Below, piece by piece: positions 1 to 8,254 of a stretch of DNA of 19,943 nucleotides. The position numbers and the translations under genes were made by a program. Each line of letters begins with the position of its first letter. Positions within the stretch are counted from its first letter, which is position 1. This DNA comes from Opitutia bacterium (GTDB taxonomy: Bacteria > Verrucomicrobiota > Verrucomicrobiia > Opitutales > UBA953). Below the pieces are notes generated by a model. The model had not been told where the DNA came from, searched no databases, and saw nothing but the letters and a program-made list of their open reading frames with translations. The stretch spans positions 1 to 19,943 of the forward strand of contig CANCLQ010000025.1 of NCBI GenBank assembly GCA_947378845.1. The letters are read 5' to 3'.

Positions 1-614
1 CCCTGCTGCAGGGTCTTCAGCAATTCAGGCGTAAAATGTAGACCCGCAGTCGGCGCAGCCACTGCACGCGTTGATGCCTTCTCTGCGTAAACTGTTTGAT
101 AACGTTCATTATCATCAAACGAAACCCCTCCACGCTGTTTGCGCGCCTCAACAATATAAGGAGGCAGCGGCAGCTCGCCTTGTTGCTCGGCAAATTGTTC
201 CACTGAAAGTCCCGCTGGTAAATCAAAGCGTACTACGTAATCGCCTGCACCACCGACCTGCGCAACGACTGCATGGTGTCCCGCTACACTAAAGCCTGCG
301 GCATCGGCAGCTCGCTTGCCCGGGCGCAACATACAGTGCCATTCGTTTATATTACTCGCTGGACGTAAAAGCAGGCACTCCACTTTTCCGCCAGTAGGTC
401 GAACGCCGAAGAGTCGCGCCTTCAAGACGCGAACACTATTACGGAAGAGTGCGGTTCCCTTAGGTAAAATTTCAGGCAACTCAGAAAAAAGTCGGTGCTC
501 TATTTTTCGCGTAGCCCGATGCACCACTAATAATCGCGAACCATCTCGTCGCGCAGAGGGTTGATCCGCAATCCGCTCCGCCGGCAGATCAAAATCCAAC
601 TCGGCAACATCCAT
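1..614 (-). CDS. queA: S-adenosylmethionine:tRNA ribosyltransferase-isomerase QueA (3' end outside window)
   Basis: QueA transfers and rearranges the ribosyl part of SAM onto preQ1-modified tRNA to give epoxyqueuosine, a late step of queuosine synthesis in the cytoplasm. Translating the minus strand from the ATG at 614-612 gives an uninterrupted frame of 204 codons to the window edge. It opens with the family start MDVAELDFDLPAERIADQP, followed by a RDGSRLLVVHR stretch. Near the edge it has the QueA signature ERYQTVYAEKASTRAVAAPT, then AGLHFT. Full-length QueA is about 340-360 residues, so roughly the last 40% is missing here. The start lies 3 nt after the stop of the upstream YhaM-like gene, so the two are probably cotranscribed. 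No Shine-Dalgarno sequence is visible. The identification is firm; only the truncation limits it. Confidence 0.95.
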   Translation of the reverse strand, partial: MDVAELDFDLPAERIADQPSARRDGSRLLVVHRATRKIEHRLFSELPEILPKGTALFRNSVRVLKARLFGVRPTGGKVECLLLRPASNINEWHCMLRPGKRAADAAGFSVAGHHAVVAQVGGAGDYVVRFDLPAGLSVEQFAEQQGELPLPPYIVEARKQRGGVSFDDNERYQTVYAEKASTRAVAAPTAGLHFTPELLKTLQQ

Positions 615-617
615 ACC

Positions 618-1610
618 CTATCGACCCGTCTTAGGCGGCGTTAATAAGAGCTGACCATCAATTGCACGCAGTGGAGCAAATTCAACGCCCGGAGTAGCCT
701 TACGAAGTTCTTCTTCAATCGCCGAAAGTTTCGCGTCCATATCATCCAATCGCGCCACGAAGACCGCCTCTGGTGTCGAAGGCGTCTGACATGCACCGTA
801 TTCACGCATCGTGTGGTGACTGAGCAAAATGTGTTCCAAGCGTTCGCGTAGCGAAATTTCTAATCCCACTTTGGTCGCATGTTCGCGGACCAAGAAAGCA
901 CCAAGCACTAAGTGCCCATGTAGATTGCCCGCACGCGTGAAACTGGCCTTCGCCATTCCTGGCTCTAAGCGCGTGTATTCCTGGACCTTACCAATATCGT
1001 GTAAAACAGTTCCAGCGATGGCTAATGACGCGTCGACCTTAGGATAGAGCGGCAAGAGGGCCTCTGCACATTTCGCCATACGCAGAGTGTGTTCTAATAA
1101 ACCATGTCGGTACGCATGGTGCATGCCCATCGCGGCCACCGACTCAAAAAAGCGCTCAGCTTGCTCGGCTAGTACTGACTCAACCGTGAGGCGCAGACCC
1201 TCGTGCGAGATGCGCTTAACAATCGCATTAAGCTCCGCCTGCATTTTCTGTGGATCATTTTGCGACACCGGGGTCAAGCGACCCATTAATTGTGGGTCGG
1301 ATTTTTCGGCATCAGTTAACGCAGCTAAAGTTTCAACGCGGAGTTCCGGGCGGCCGTTAAATTCTCCAACGACCCCGCCAACACGCACAGGCGTGCCTGA
1401 CTTTAATGTTAGTAAAACTGGTTTTGCAGGCGAGTCGGCGAAGATGCGCACCTTCATATCGTCCGTCGCATCAGCGATGACGAATTCGTAATAGCTCGAG
1501 CCATTCTTGGCCGACTTGGTCTGCACATCGCCCAATGCACAGATGCAAAGGAATCGATTACCAGCTGGGCTGTTCTTGCTTTCTCTTAATGATAGGACGG
1601 CTTCGGACAT
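618..1610 (-). CDS. yhaM: YhaM-like 3'-5' exoribonuclease (OB-fold plus HD domain)
   Basis: This 330-residue protein has the layout of the YhaM family: an N-terminal OB-fold-like nucleic-acid-binding region (about residues 18-95) followed by an HD phosphohydrolase domain (about 160-295). Metal-binding residues are visible: H174 in GLLEHT, H204-D205 in VLHDIGK, H265-H266, and an aspartate cluster at D289-D290. Known YhaM proteins degrade RNA or single-stranded DNA from the 3' end using divalent metal. The frame is open upstream to an ATG at 1778. I chose the ATG at 1610 because the extra 56 residues look unlike the family and would overlap the start of the divergent gene. The gene sits directly upstream of queA with a 3-nt gap. 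The family call is fairly sure; the exact substrate cannot be told from sequence. An HD-domain phosphohydrolase with another role is the main alternative. Confidence 0.82.
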   Translation of the reverse strand: MSEAVLSLRESKNSPAGNRFLCICALGDVQTKSAKNGSSYYEFVIADATDDMKVRIFADSPAKPVLLTLKSGTPVRVGGVVGEFNGRPELRVETLAALTDAEKSDPQLMGRLTPVSQNDPQKMQAELNAIVKRISHEGLRLTVESVLAEQAERFFESVAAMGMHHAYRHGLLEHTLRMAKCAEALLPLYPKVDASLAIAGTVLHDIGKVQEYTRLEPGMAKASFTRAGNLHGHLVLGAFLVREHATKVGLEISLRERLEHILLSHHTMREYGACQTPSTPEAVFVARLDDMDAKLSAIEEELRKATPGVEFAPLRAIDGQLLLTPPKTGR

Positions 1611-1737
1611 GGCGCCATCGTGCCAGCCCTGCGGAATGGGCGAAAGGCAAAAATGGGGCATAATTAAAATTGTCATCAAATACCAATAGCCAGAAACGCG
1701 GTTGCCGTTTTTCGTGCCGCCTTCTTTATCCTCAACC

Positions 1738-2829
1738 ATGACTAAATGGGCAAAAATTAGCGTCGCACTTACATGCATCGCTGCCCTATCGATCTGGTTT
1801 AGTCATTCGAGAACAGCAGAGAAAAATATAGATGAGTCGCCGGTAGTGGCTTCGGTCGTTCCGCGTGAGGCACTGCCAATCAGCGAAGCCAATGTTTCCA
1901 CTGAACGCACACCAAGCCCTCAAGACGTAATCGCTCAATTTGCGAAGTCGGGTATACCGAAATTATCCAGTGAACAAATCGAGTTGTTTCTAAAAGAAAA
2001 AAAGCGCGGGCCCGACTCCCTTCTCGCGGCTTATCGATTAAGCCAAGACGTCAACTACTTACACGAAGCCGTAAGAAACTTCCCAAATAATTCCGCCGTA
2101 CAACTCGAAGCTGCATTACGCGGTCCAACAGTTGCTGAGCGACAACAAGGCATCGATGCTTTTAAAAAACTTTCGCCCGAAAGCCCTCTCGGGAATTATT
2201 TGCAAGCCGACTTTTCTTTCAGCCAAGGAGATTACGCAACCGCTGCACAGGGACTCTCCCAAACATTGAGCAATGGAAAATTACCTGATTTTTCTGCGAG
2301 TCTTTTTCAAAATACCGAAGGCGCTTTTCTAGTCGCAGGCTATTCTCCCATTGAAGCCAAAGTCGCCGCTCTCTTTGCGTTCAATGAAGATCGCATTCGC
2401 TCGCTCACCTCGCTGCAGAACGTCTCAGATAATCTCAGCGAACTTCGCAATCAGTTCATTCAGCAAGGTGATATCGATGCGGCTGAGCCAACGGTACAAA
2501 TGGAAATCAGCTTAGGTCAGCGCATCCAAAATCAAGTGAACCCTGCTCTACTTAATGCCCTCGTCGGCCAAGCCATCGAACGTCGAACCCTCGAGACGCT
2601 CGACCCCGCCACGCCGCTCGGAACAAATGGTGAAACCGTGCAAGGTCGCCTTGCCGAGCTCACAACCAAGAGCCAAGAAACCGGCGAGCTACTAAATTCA
2701 ATTCAACGCTACCCCATTGAATCGATGTCTGCCGAGGAACTAAATCATTACACGCAGCACGTGCAGCAAGAAGGTGAGATCGGCGCAATCAAGTGGTGGG
2801 CGAAGCTTAAGTCGGCTGACCAAAAATAA
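1738..2829 (+). CDS. Unrecognised secreted or membrane-anchored helical-repeat protein
   Basis: I do not recognise a named family. From the ATG at 1738 the product is 363 residues. A TTG at 1702 would add 12 residues before the hydrophobic segment and is less likely. Residues 5-20 form one hydrophobic stretch after MTKWAK, so the protein is probably exported or anchored in the inner membrane with its bulk in the periplasm. A low-complexity, Ser/Pro/Val-rich linker follows to about residue 60. The rest is helix-rich and includes segments reminiscent of tetratricopeptide repeats, such as YLHEAVRNFPNNSAVQLEAA and a GDYATAAQGLSQTL stretch. No catalytic motif or cysteine pattern is seen. The style, a disordered linker then a LLAAYRLSQDVNYLHEA-type segment, resembles proteins I associate with Verrucomicrobiota, but that is from memory. 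The gene stands alone, divergent from the YhaM-like gene and convergent with ahcY. Confidence 0.8.
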   Translation: MTKWAKISVALTCIAALSIWFSHSRTAEKNIDESPVVASVVPREALPISEANVSTERTPSPQDVIAQFAKSGIPKLSSEQIELFLKEKKRGPDSLLAAYRLSQDVNYLHEAVRNFPNNSAVQLEAALRGPTVAERQQGIDAFKKLSPESPLGNYLQADFSFSQGDYATAAQGLSQTLSNGKLPDFSASLFQNTEGAFLVAGYSPIEAKVAALFAFNEDRIRSLTSLQNVSDNLSELRNQFIQQGDIDAAEPTVQMEISLGQRIQNQVNPALLNALVGQAIERRTLETLDPATPLGTNGETVQGRLAELTTKSQETGELLNSIQRYPIESMSAEELNHYTQHVQQEGEIGAIKWWAKLKSADQK

Positions 2830-2857
2830 GGGCGAACCACTTTCGCGATTCGCCCTT
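2828..2857. terminator. Two-way terminator hairpin between the secreted-protein gene and ahcY
   Basis: AAGGGCGAA at 2828-2836 pairs perfectly with TTCGCCCTT at 2849-2857, a 9-bp stem with a 12-nt loop. On the minus strand the hairpin is followed by ATTTTTG, a short T-run, so it fits a rho-independent terminator for ahcY, whose stop codon lies about 20 nt upstream of it. On the plus strand the tail is weaker (AGTCTTAAAT). The left arm overlaps the TAA stop codon (2827-2829) of the plus-strand gene. Confidence 0.75.
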
Positions 2858-2877
2858 AGTCTTAAATCACTTCGCGC

Positions 2878-4317
2878 TTAGTAGCGGTAGTTGTCGGGCT
2901 TAAACGGACCCGACTGCTTCACGCCAATGTAATCGGCCTGATGCTTCGTGAGCTTCGTGAGACGAGCACCGAGTTTATCGAGGTGCAAACGCGCCACTTC
3001 TTCATCGAGGTGCTTAGGCAAGACAACCACGCCCGGCTTTGCAGTCGCCCGCGTTTCCCAGAGGTGTAATTGCGCGAGCACTTGATTCGAGAACGAAGTC
3101 GACATCACGTAACTCGGGTGACCAGTGGCACAACCCAGGTTCACGAGGCGTCCTTCAGCCAACATGTAAAGCTGGCGGCCATTAGGCAGCGTGTAGCGAT
3201 CCACTTGCGGCTTAATCGACTCCTTCTTTACGCCCTTCTGATTATTCAGGCGGACGACTTGGATTTCGTTATCGAAGTGACCGATGTTACAAACAATCGC
3301 TTGATCCTTCATCTTGAGCATATGCTCGAGCGTGATGATGTCGCGATTACCCGTAGCAGTGACGTAAATATCGGTCGTGCCTAAAGTGTCTTCCACACGC
3401 ACAACGCGGTAACCTTCCATCGCCGCCTGCAATGCGCAGATAGGATCCACTTCAGCAATCTGAACCGTGGCACCAAGACCACGCAATGATTGTGCCGAGC
3501 CTTTACCGACATCGCCGTAACCCATGACGAGCGCAACTTTACCAGCAACCATCACATCGGTAGCACGCTTAATGCCGTCGACCAATGATTCGCGGCATCC
3601 GTAGAGATTATCGAACTTCGATTTCGTGGCAGTGTCGTTGACGTTAACTGTCGGCACTAAAAGTTCACCGGCTTCAAGCATGCGGTAGAGTCGCTTCACA
3701 CCCGTGGTGGTTTCTTCCGAAACACCCTTCCAGTCCTTCACGACTTTGTGCCAGTGACCAGGACGCTCCTTCGCGACTTTCTTGAGAAGGTTTTTGATGA
3801 TCTGTTCTTCTTCAGATTCGGAAGGAGTACTCACCCACTTCGAACCATTTTCTAATTCATAGCCTTTGTGAATCAGCAAGGTGGCATCACCGCCGTCATC
3901 CACAATGAGCTGAGGGCCCGAGCCATTCGGCCAGGTGAGAGCATCCATTGTACATTCCCAGTATTCTTCGAGGGTCTCACCCTTCCAGGCGAAGACAGGA
4001 TAGCCAGCTTTCGCAATCGCGGCAGCAGCGTGATCCTGCGTTGAGAAAATATTGCAAGAAGCCCAGCGGACGTCGGCACCGAGAGCACCGAGGGTCTCAA
4101 TTAGGACCGCGGTCTGAATCGTCATGTGCAGTGAGCCAGTGATGCGCACGCCCTTTAAAGGCTGCTTCTTCGCATACTTCGCACGGAGCGCCATGAGGCC
4201 TGGCATCTCGTGCTCAGCAACCTGGAGTTCTTTGCGGCCCCATTCAGCTAAGCTGAGGTCAGCGACTTTGAAATCAGACTTCTTTGCCGAAGCCCGTTGA
4301 ATTTTTGGTGAGTACAT
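2878..4317 (-). CDS. ahcY: Adenosylhomocysteinase (S-adenosyl-L-homocysteine hydrolase)
   Basis: AhcY reversibly splits S-adenosylhomocysteine into adenosine and homocysteine, removing the inhibitor left by SAM-dependent methyltransferases. The 479 residues match the longer bacterial form, which carries an insert of about 40 residues (here near 155-200). Visible signatures are GSLHMTIQTAVLIETL (61-76), the substrate-domain aspartates in IVDDGGDAT (138-146), the catalytic-region NVNDTATKSKFDNLYG with K232 and D236, and the Rossmann motif GYGDVGKG (266-273) that holds the tightly bound NAD. The C-terminus KPDNYRY is the canonical dimer-swapped tail. The ATG at 4317 is preceded by AT-rich sequence without a Shine-Dalgarno. 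The gene starts 3 nt after the metK stop, so SAM synthesis and SAH removal are very probably one operon. Nothing appears damaged. Confidence 0.98.
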   Translation of the reverse strand: MYSPKIQRASAKKSDFKVADLSLAEWGRKELQVAEHEMPGLMALRAKYAKKQPLKGVRITGSLHMTIQTAVLIETLGALGADVRWASCNIFSTQDHAAAAIAKAGYPVFAWKGETLEEYWECTMDALTWPNGSGPQLIVDDGGDATLLIHKGYELENGSKWVSTPSESEEEQIIKNLLKKVAKERPGHWHKVVKDWKGVSEETTTGVKRLYRMLEAGELLVPTVNVNDTATKSKFDNLYGCRESLVDGIKRATDVMVAGKVALVMGYGDVGKGSAQSLRGLGATVQIAEVDPICALQAAMEGYRVVRVEDTLGTTDIYVTATGNRDIITLEHMLKMKDQAIVCNIGHFDNEIQVVRLNNQKGVKKESIKPQVDRYTLPNGRQLYMLAEGRLVNLGCATGHPSYVMSTSFSNQVLAQLHLWETRATAKPGVVVLPKHLDEEVARLHLDKLGARLTKLTKHQADYIGVKQSGPFKPDNYRY

Positions 4318-4320
4318 AAT

Positions 4321-5502
4321 TTAGGAAAGGAGAGCTTTTTTGAAGGCGTTTAATTTAGAAGTAGTCTCCCAAGGAAGACCCTTCTTGCCGAAGTGACCGT
4401 AGTGCGTGCTGTCACGGTAAATCGGACGGCGAAGATCCAACTGACGGATAATTTCCGCCGGATTAAATAAAAATACTTTTTGCACCGCGGCCAAAATATC
4501 AGCGTCGGACAATGTGCCCGTACCAAATGTATTAAGGTGCAGACTGGTTGGCTCGGGGTGGCCGATGGCGTAAGCGGCTTGAAGTTCGCAACGCTCTGCT
4601 GCGCCTGATGCCACAATATGCTTCGCGACCCAGCGTGCCATGTAAGCAGCCGAACGGTCTACCTTGGTTGGATCTTTACCGGAGAAAGCACCACCACCAT
4701 GACGGCCCATGCCGCCGTATGAATCGACGATGATTTTGCGTCCAGTTAGACCGCAATCCCCTTGCGGACCACCAATCACGAAGCGACCGGTTGGATTAAT
4801 TAAAAATTCGGTTTTCTTATTTAGAAGAGCCTTAGGCAGAACTTTGCGAATCACTTGCTCCACGCAGAATTTCTCGATTTGGCGGTGCGAAACATCTTCC
4901 GTGTGCTGCGTCGAGATTACCACATTCTCAATCGCTACAGGCACGCCATCTTCATAGCGAACCGCGACCTGCGACTTACAATCAGGACGCAACCATTCGG
5001 TGCCACGTGCTTTTGATTTACGCAAACGAGCCAGCTCACGATTCAAGCGGTGCGCAAACATAACAGGCGCAGGCATCAATTCAGCTGTCTCTGTCGATGC
5101 ATAGCCAAACATAATGCCTTGGTCGCCTGCACCCATTTTTGCGTGCTTCTTACCTTCGGCCTTACGTTCGTCCACGCCCTGCGCAATGTCAGGCGACTGC
5201 TTCGTTAATAAATTAGTGATAAAAACTTTATCGGCATGAAAGACGTCGTCGTCATTCACGTAACCGATTTCGCGGATGGCAGCGCGAACGACTTCTTCGA
5301 AATTCACTTTTGCCTTAGTAGTCAATTCACCGGCAATGACCACGTGATCGCTCTTCACGAGCGTTTCACACGCCACGCGAGAGAAACGATCCTGCGCCAA
5401 GCAGGCATCCAAGACGGAATCAGAAATCGAATCCGCTACCTTGTCGGGGTGGCCTTCGCCAACCGACTCAGAGGAGAATGTGTAAATGTCGCGTTGCGCC
5501 AT
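4321..5502 (-). CDS. metK: S-adenosylmethionine synthetase (methionine adenosyltransferase)
   Basis: MetK makes S-adenosylmethionine from methionine and ATP in the cytoplasm. From the ATG at 5502 the protein is 393 residues, a normal length. A TTG at 5511 would add only three residues; I prefer ATG because MAQRDIYTFSSESVGEGHPD is the usual start. Key motifs are intact: the GEGHPDK loop with catalytic His18, the GAGDQGIMFGYA hexapeptide region (124-135), and the glycine-rich, phosphate-binding stretch GGGAFSGKDPTKVDRSAAY further on. The gene is first in a metK-ahcY pair with a 3-nt spacer. The roughly 180-nt region upstream is shared with the divergent GH20 gene and contains a possible structured leader. 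No Shine-Dalgarno sequence is visible before the start. Confidence 0.98.
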   Translation of the reverse strand: MAQRDIYTFSSESVGEGHPDKVADSISDSVLDACLAQDRFSRVACETLVKSDHVVIAGELTTKAKVNFEEVVRAAIREIGYVNDDDVFHADKVFITNLLTKQSPDIAQGVDERKAEGKKHAKMGAGDQGIMFGYASTETAELMPAPVMFAHRLNRELARLRKSKARGTEWLRPDCKSQVAVRYEDGVPVAIENVVISTQHTEDVSHRQIEKFCVEQVIRKVLPKALLNKKTEFLINPTGRFVIGGPQGDCGLTGRKIIVDSYGGMGRHGGGAFSGKDPTKVDRSAAYMARWVAKHIVASGAAERCELQAAYAIGHPEPTSLHLNTFGTGTLSDADILAAVQKVFLFNPAEIIRQLDLRRPIYRDSTHYGHFGKKGLPWETTSKLNAFKKALLS

Positions 5503-5532
5503 AAGACCCAAACAACAAAGGGCTTTCGGCTT

Positions 5533-5566
5533 AGTTGCAAACTTCTATCAACTTATCTCGATAGAA
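5533..5566 (-). promoter_or_regulatory. Hairpin with possible pseudoknot in the metK leader
   Basis: Reading the minus strand, TTCTATC (5566-5560) pairs perfectly with GATAGAA (5549-5543) around a 10-nt loop. The loop's 3' part AGTT, plus the first stem G, can pair with CAACT downstream (5537-5533), which would give an H-type pseudoknot about 30 nt before the metK start. Small SAM-binding riboswitches use pseudoknots of this general type and regulate SAM-cycle genes, which makes this worth recording. The sequence does not match the SAM-II consensus as I remember it, and the pseudoknot is only 4-5 bp, so a chance fold is quite possible. Confidence 0.25.
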
Positions 5567-5683
5567 AGATACGTTATTTTCGTCATATTTCGCCCTAATC
5601 TCTCGAAAATGGCCTGATTGCCGCGCGAAACGCTCTTTGCTGTGGGCTTGCTCGCACCAATCAGCAGGTTAACCCTCTAACCC

Positions 5684-7429
5684 ATGCGGGCTCAACTTCC
5701 ACAGCTCTTTCCCCGACCTCGGGAATTGAATCTGCGTGGTGGTTTCCTGCCCGCCCCTGCCGCGCCACACCCGACTGGCGTATTCCTTAAATCACTTCCG
5801 CAAACGATCGCAGAAGCTCAGACAACGCTCGACACCTCCAAGCACGCCGCTTGTCGAATCGAGAAATTACCTAAGCTCGCGGCTGAATCCTATTACCTGG
5901 AAATCACTTCATCTGGCATTCACCTCCAGGCAAGCGATGCAGTCGGTGTACTGTATGGATGCCAAACGCTTCGCCAGATTCACGAACAAAATCCGCAGGA
6001 ACTTCCGCAACTCGAAATTTTGGATAGCCCTGATCTCGCTGTACGCGGCTTCATGCTCGATGTGTCTCGTTGCAAAGTTCCGACGCAAAATGAATTACGT
6101 CAACTCGTTCGCGCTCTCTGCCGCTTACGCGTCAATCAACTCCAACTTTATATCGAACATACATTTGCCTTCAGCGGACACGATGAAGTTTGGCAAAGCT
6201 CCTCACCCCTAACGCCTGCTGAAATCGAGCAGCTGGATCGCGAATGCCTCAACCACGGGATCGAGCTCGTACCCAATCTGAATACGTTTGGTCATATGGA
6301 GCGCTGGCTTAAACACCCACGCTACCAGGCACTCGCTGAGTGTCCCGAGGGCTGGATCCACCCGCTCACAGGTCTCTTTAAACCTACGCCTGCTACATTA
6401 AAGCCTGACCAAGCTTCACTCGATTTCATCGCCAACCTTCTCGACTCCTACCTACCCCACTTTCGCAGTCGCCAAGTGAACATCGGCGGCGATGAACCGT
6501 GGGAGCTAGGCCAAGGCTTTAGCAAATCAGCCGTCGAGAAAAACGGGAAGCACGCCGTCTATCTCGCACACTTGAAAAAGATTTGCGCACTCGCGAGTGA
6601 CCGTGGTCGCACGCCACAATTCTGGGGAGATATTTTATTGGAGGATCTCAAACTCGCGGCCGATGCTCCAACATCGGCGGTGCCCGTAGTCTGGGGTTAC
6701 GACGCCGGCCATCCTTTCGACGCGCAAGCAGGTCGTCTCCATGAATTGAATCGAGACTTTCTCATCGCACCTGGAACAAGCGCTTGGCAAAGCTTCACTG
6801 GCCGACTCGCCAACGCACTCACAAATCAATCGGAAGCTATCGCTGCTGCTATTAAATACGAAGCACGCGGCGTGCTCATCACTTCGTGGGGCGATAACGG
6901 AAATCATCAACCTTGGCCCACCACTTGGTTGCCTCTGGCCAGCGGACTCGCCCAGGCCTGGTGCTTTGCGGCGAATCAAAAAGATGACACCGAAAAGGTG
7001 TGTCAAATTATCGGCGGACTCACCATCGCCGATGCCCAGGCCACTGCTAAAGCATTAAAGCACCTCGGTAAACTCGATGAATGTATCGCTAAGACGATTC
7101 GCAATAAGAGTCTCACCTGGGAATTTTTAGTTTCAAATGCGGAACAACTCGCGGTTGCGTGCGCCGGCGTGACCAAAGAAGAAATTAAAAAATCCATCGA
7201 GCACCTTGAGGTCGGACGACAGCTCTGTGATCTCATTAGCCATGAAATCGTGCGTGAAGAATTATTAGTGGGTATCGATTGCGCCCTTGCTGGCTTACTC
7301 AAAGCACGGGGCCAGCCCATCACGCCCACCCAAGCGGCAGCACTCGAAACCCGCTACCGCCAAGCATGGCTCCAGCGAGCTCGCGTAGGCGGACTCGAGG
7401 AAAGCGTACGCGAATTACACTTAACTTAG
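5684..7429 (+). CDS. Glycoside hydrolase family 20 beta-N-acetylhexosaminidase, probably cytosolic
   Basis: GH20 enzymes remove terminal beta-linked N-acetylglucosamine or N-acetylgalactosamine by substrate-assisted catalysis. The 581-residue product has a small alpha/beta lead-in domain with YYLEITSSGIHLQASDAVGV, then the barrel starting at RGFMLDVSRCKVPT. The catalytic Asp-Glu pair is D270-E271 in NIGGDEPWELGQG. The TFGHMERWL segment and the later WGDNGNHQPWPTTW stretch also fit the barrel. The C-terminal 130 or so residues look helical, a layout like the GH20C group of Firmicutes enzymes. No signal peptide or lipobox is seen at the N-terminus (MRAQLPQLFPRPREL), so it probably acts in the cytoplasm, for example on imported or recycled amino-sugar oligosaccharides. 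Its stop overlaps the sdhB stop by 4 bp in convergent orientation. The substrate is not predictable from this. Confidence 0.88.
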   Translation: MRAQLPQLFPRPRELNLRGGFLPAPAAPHPTGVFLKSLPQTIAEAQTTLDTSKHAACRIEKLPKLAAESYYLEITSSGIHLQASDAVGVLYGCQTLRQIHEQNPQELPQLEILDSPDLAVRGFMLDVSRCKVPTQNELRQLVRALCRLRVNQLQLYIEHTFAFSGHDEVWQSSSPLTPAEIEQLDRECLNHGIELVPNLNTFGHMERWLKHPRYQALAECPEGWIHPLTGLFKPTPATLKPDQASLDFIANLLDSYLPHFRSRQVNIGGDEPWELGQGFSKSAVEKNGKHAVYLAHLKKICALASDRGRTPQFWGDILLEDLKLAADAPTSAVPVVWGYDAGHPFDAQAGRLHELNRDFLIAPGTSAWQSFTGRLANALTNQSEAIAAAIKYEARGVLITSWGDNGNHQPWPTTWLPLASGLAQAWCFAANQKDDTEKVCQIIGGLTIADAQATAKALKHLGKLDECIAKTIRNKSLTWEFLVSNAEQLAVACAGVTKEEIKKSIEHLEVGRQLCDLISHEIVREELLVGIDCALAGLLKARGQPITPTQAAALETRYRQAWLQRARVGGLEESVRELHLT

Positions 7430-8250
7430 TCGCCGCCCTTGCGAGGCTTGCCCGTGGAAGAGAAAAACTCTTTCACGCGGGCACGCAGGTAATCGCGATT
7501 CAGTTTCGCAATCACATCAAGCGTGATGCTCTTCGGGCAGTGCGCCTGGCACTCGCCATAGTTCGTGCAATTACCGAAGCCAGCATCGTCCATCGTCTTG
7601 ACCATCGCCAAAGTGCGACGTTCACGCTCGGGCTGACCCTGAGGTAAAATGTTAAGGTGATTAATCTTCGCACCGACGAAGAGCATCGCAGATCCGTTCT
7701 TACAGGACGCCACACAAGCGCCACAACCGATACACTCAGCAGCATCCATCGCCTCATCGGCTACAGGCTTTGGAATCAGCGTGTTATTCGCCTCTGTGGC
7801 TGAACCAGTGCGTACGGTAATAAATCCGCCCGCCTGGATGACCTTATCAAATGCTGAACGATTAACGGCTAAATCTTTGATAACGGGGAACGCTTTCGCG
7901 CGCCAAGGCTCGACGGTAATCATTTCACCATCGCGGAAGTTGCGCATGTGCAGCTGACAGGTAGTCACGCCTGGCAAGGGGCCGTGCGGCATGCCGTTAA
8001 TCGTCATCGAGCACATTCCGCAAATGCCTTCGCGGCAGTCATGATCAAAAGCGAAAGTGTCTTTGCCTTCTTTAATCAACTGCTCGTTGAGCATGTCCAT
8101 CATCTCTAAGAACGAAGCTGAGGTTGGCACTGCAGCTAGTGCGTGATCTTCGAAATGACCAGCTGCACCGCGGTTCTGACGCCAAACGCGCAAACGCAGT
8201 GAAAGCGTCTGCTCGCCGTGTGAATCTAAATTGTCGTATTCCTTGACCAT
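7426..8250 (-). CDS. sdhB: Succinate dehydrogenase/fumarate reductase iron-sulfur subunit
   Basis: SdhB passes electrons from the flavoprotein to the membrane quinone site through three iron-sulfur centres. With the ATG at 8250 it is 274 residues. A longer open frame runs upstream to 8451, but that part lies over the sdhA coding region. Cluster ligands are visible: C72, C77, C80 and C98 for [2Fe-2S]; C173, C176, C179 and C238 with C183, C228 and C234 for the [4Fe-4S] and [3Fe-4S] centres. The motifs are CREGICGMC, CIGCGAC and CTNYGECQAHCPK. The start follows the sdhA stop by 4 nt, and the gene is last in sdhCAB. Sequence style is that of the Bacillus/Wolinella-type enzymes rather than E. coli SdhB. 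The direction (succinate oxidation or fumarate reduction) is not fixed by sequence; the adjacent oxidase operon favours oxidation. Confidence 0.96.
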   Translation of the reverse strand: MVKEYDNLDSHGEQTLSLRLRVWRQNRGAAGHFEDHALAAVPTSASFLEMMDMLNEQLIKEGKDTFAFDHDCREGICGMCSMTINGMPHGPLPGVTTCQLHMRNFRDGEMITVEPWRAKAFPVIKDLAVNRSAFDKVIQAGGFITVRTGSATEANNTLIPKPVADEAMDAAECIGCGACVASCKNGSAMLFVGAKINHLNILPQGQPERERRTLAMVKTMDDAGFGNCTNYGECQAHCPKSITLDVIAKLNRDYLRARVKEFFSSTGKPRKGGD

Positions 8251-8254
8251 AAAA

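Noticed and set aside
1611..1778. N-terminal extension of the YhaM-like protein to the ATG at 1778
   Set aside because: The extra 56 residues do not resemble the family and would overlap the start of the divergent secreted-protein gene.
5503..5640. A standard SAM-II riboswitch upstream of metK
   Set aside because: A pseudoknot is possible, but the conserved loop and 3' sequences of SAM-II that I remember are not present, so I report only a generic structured-leader candidate.
5670..5683. TAACCC direct repeat just before the GH20 start
   Set aside because: Two 6-nt copies only; too short to mean anything without conservation.
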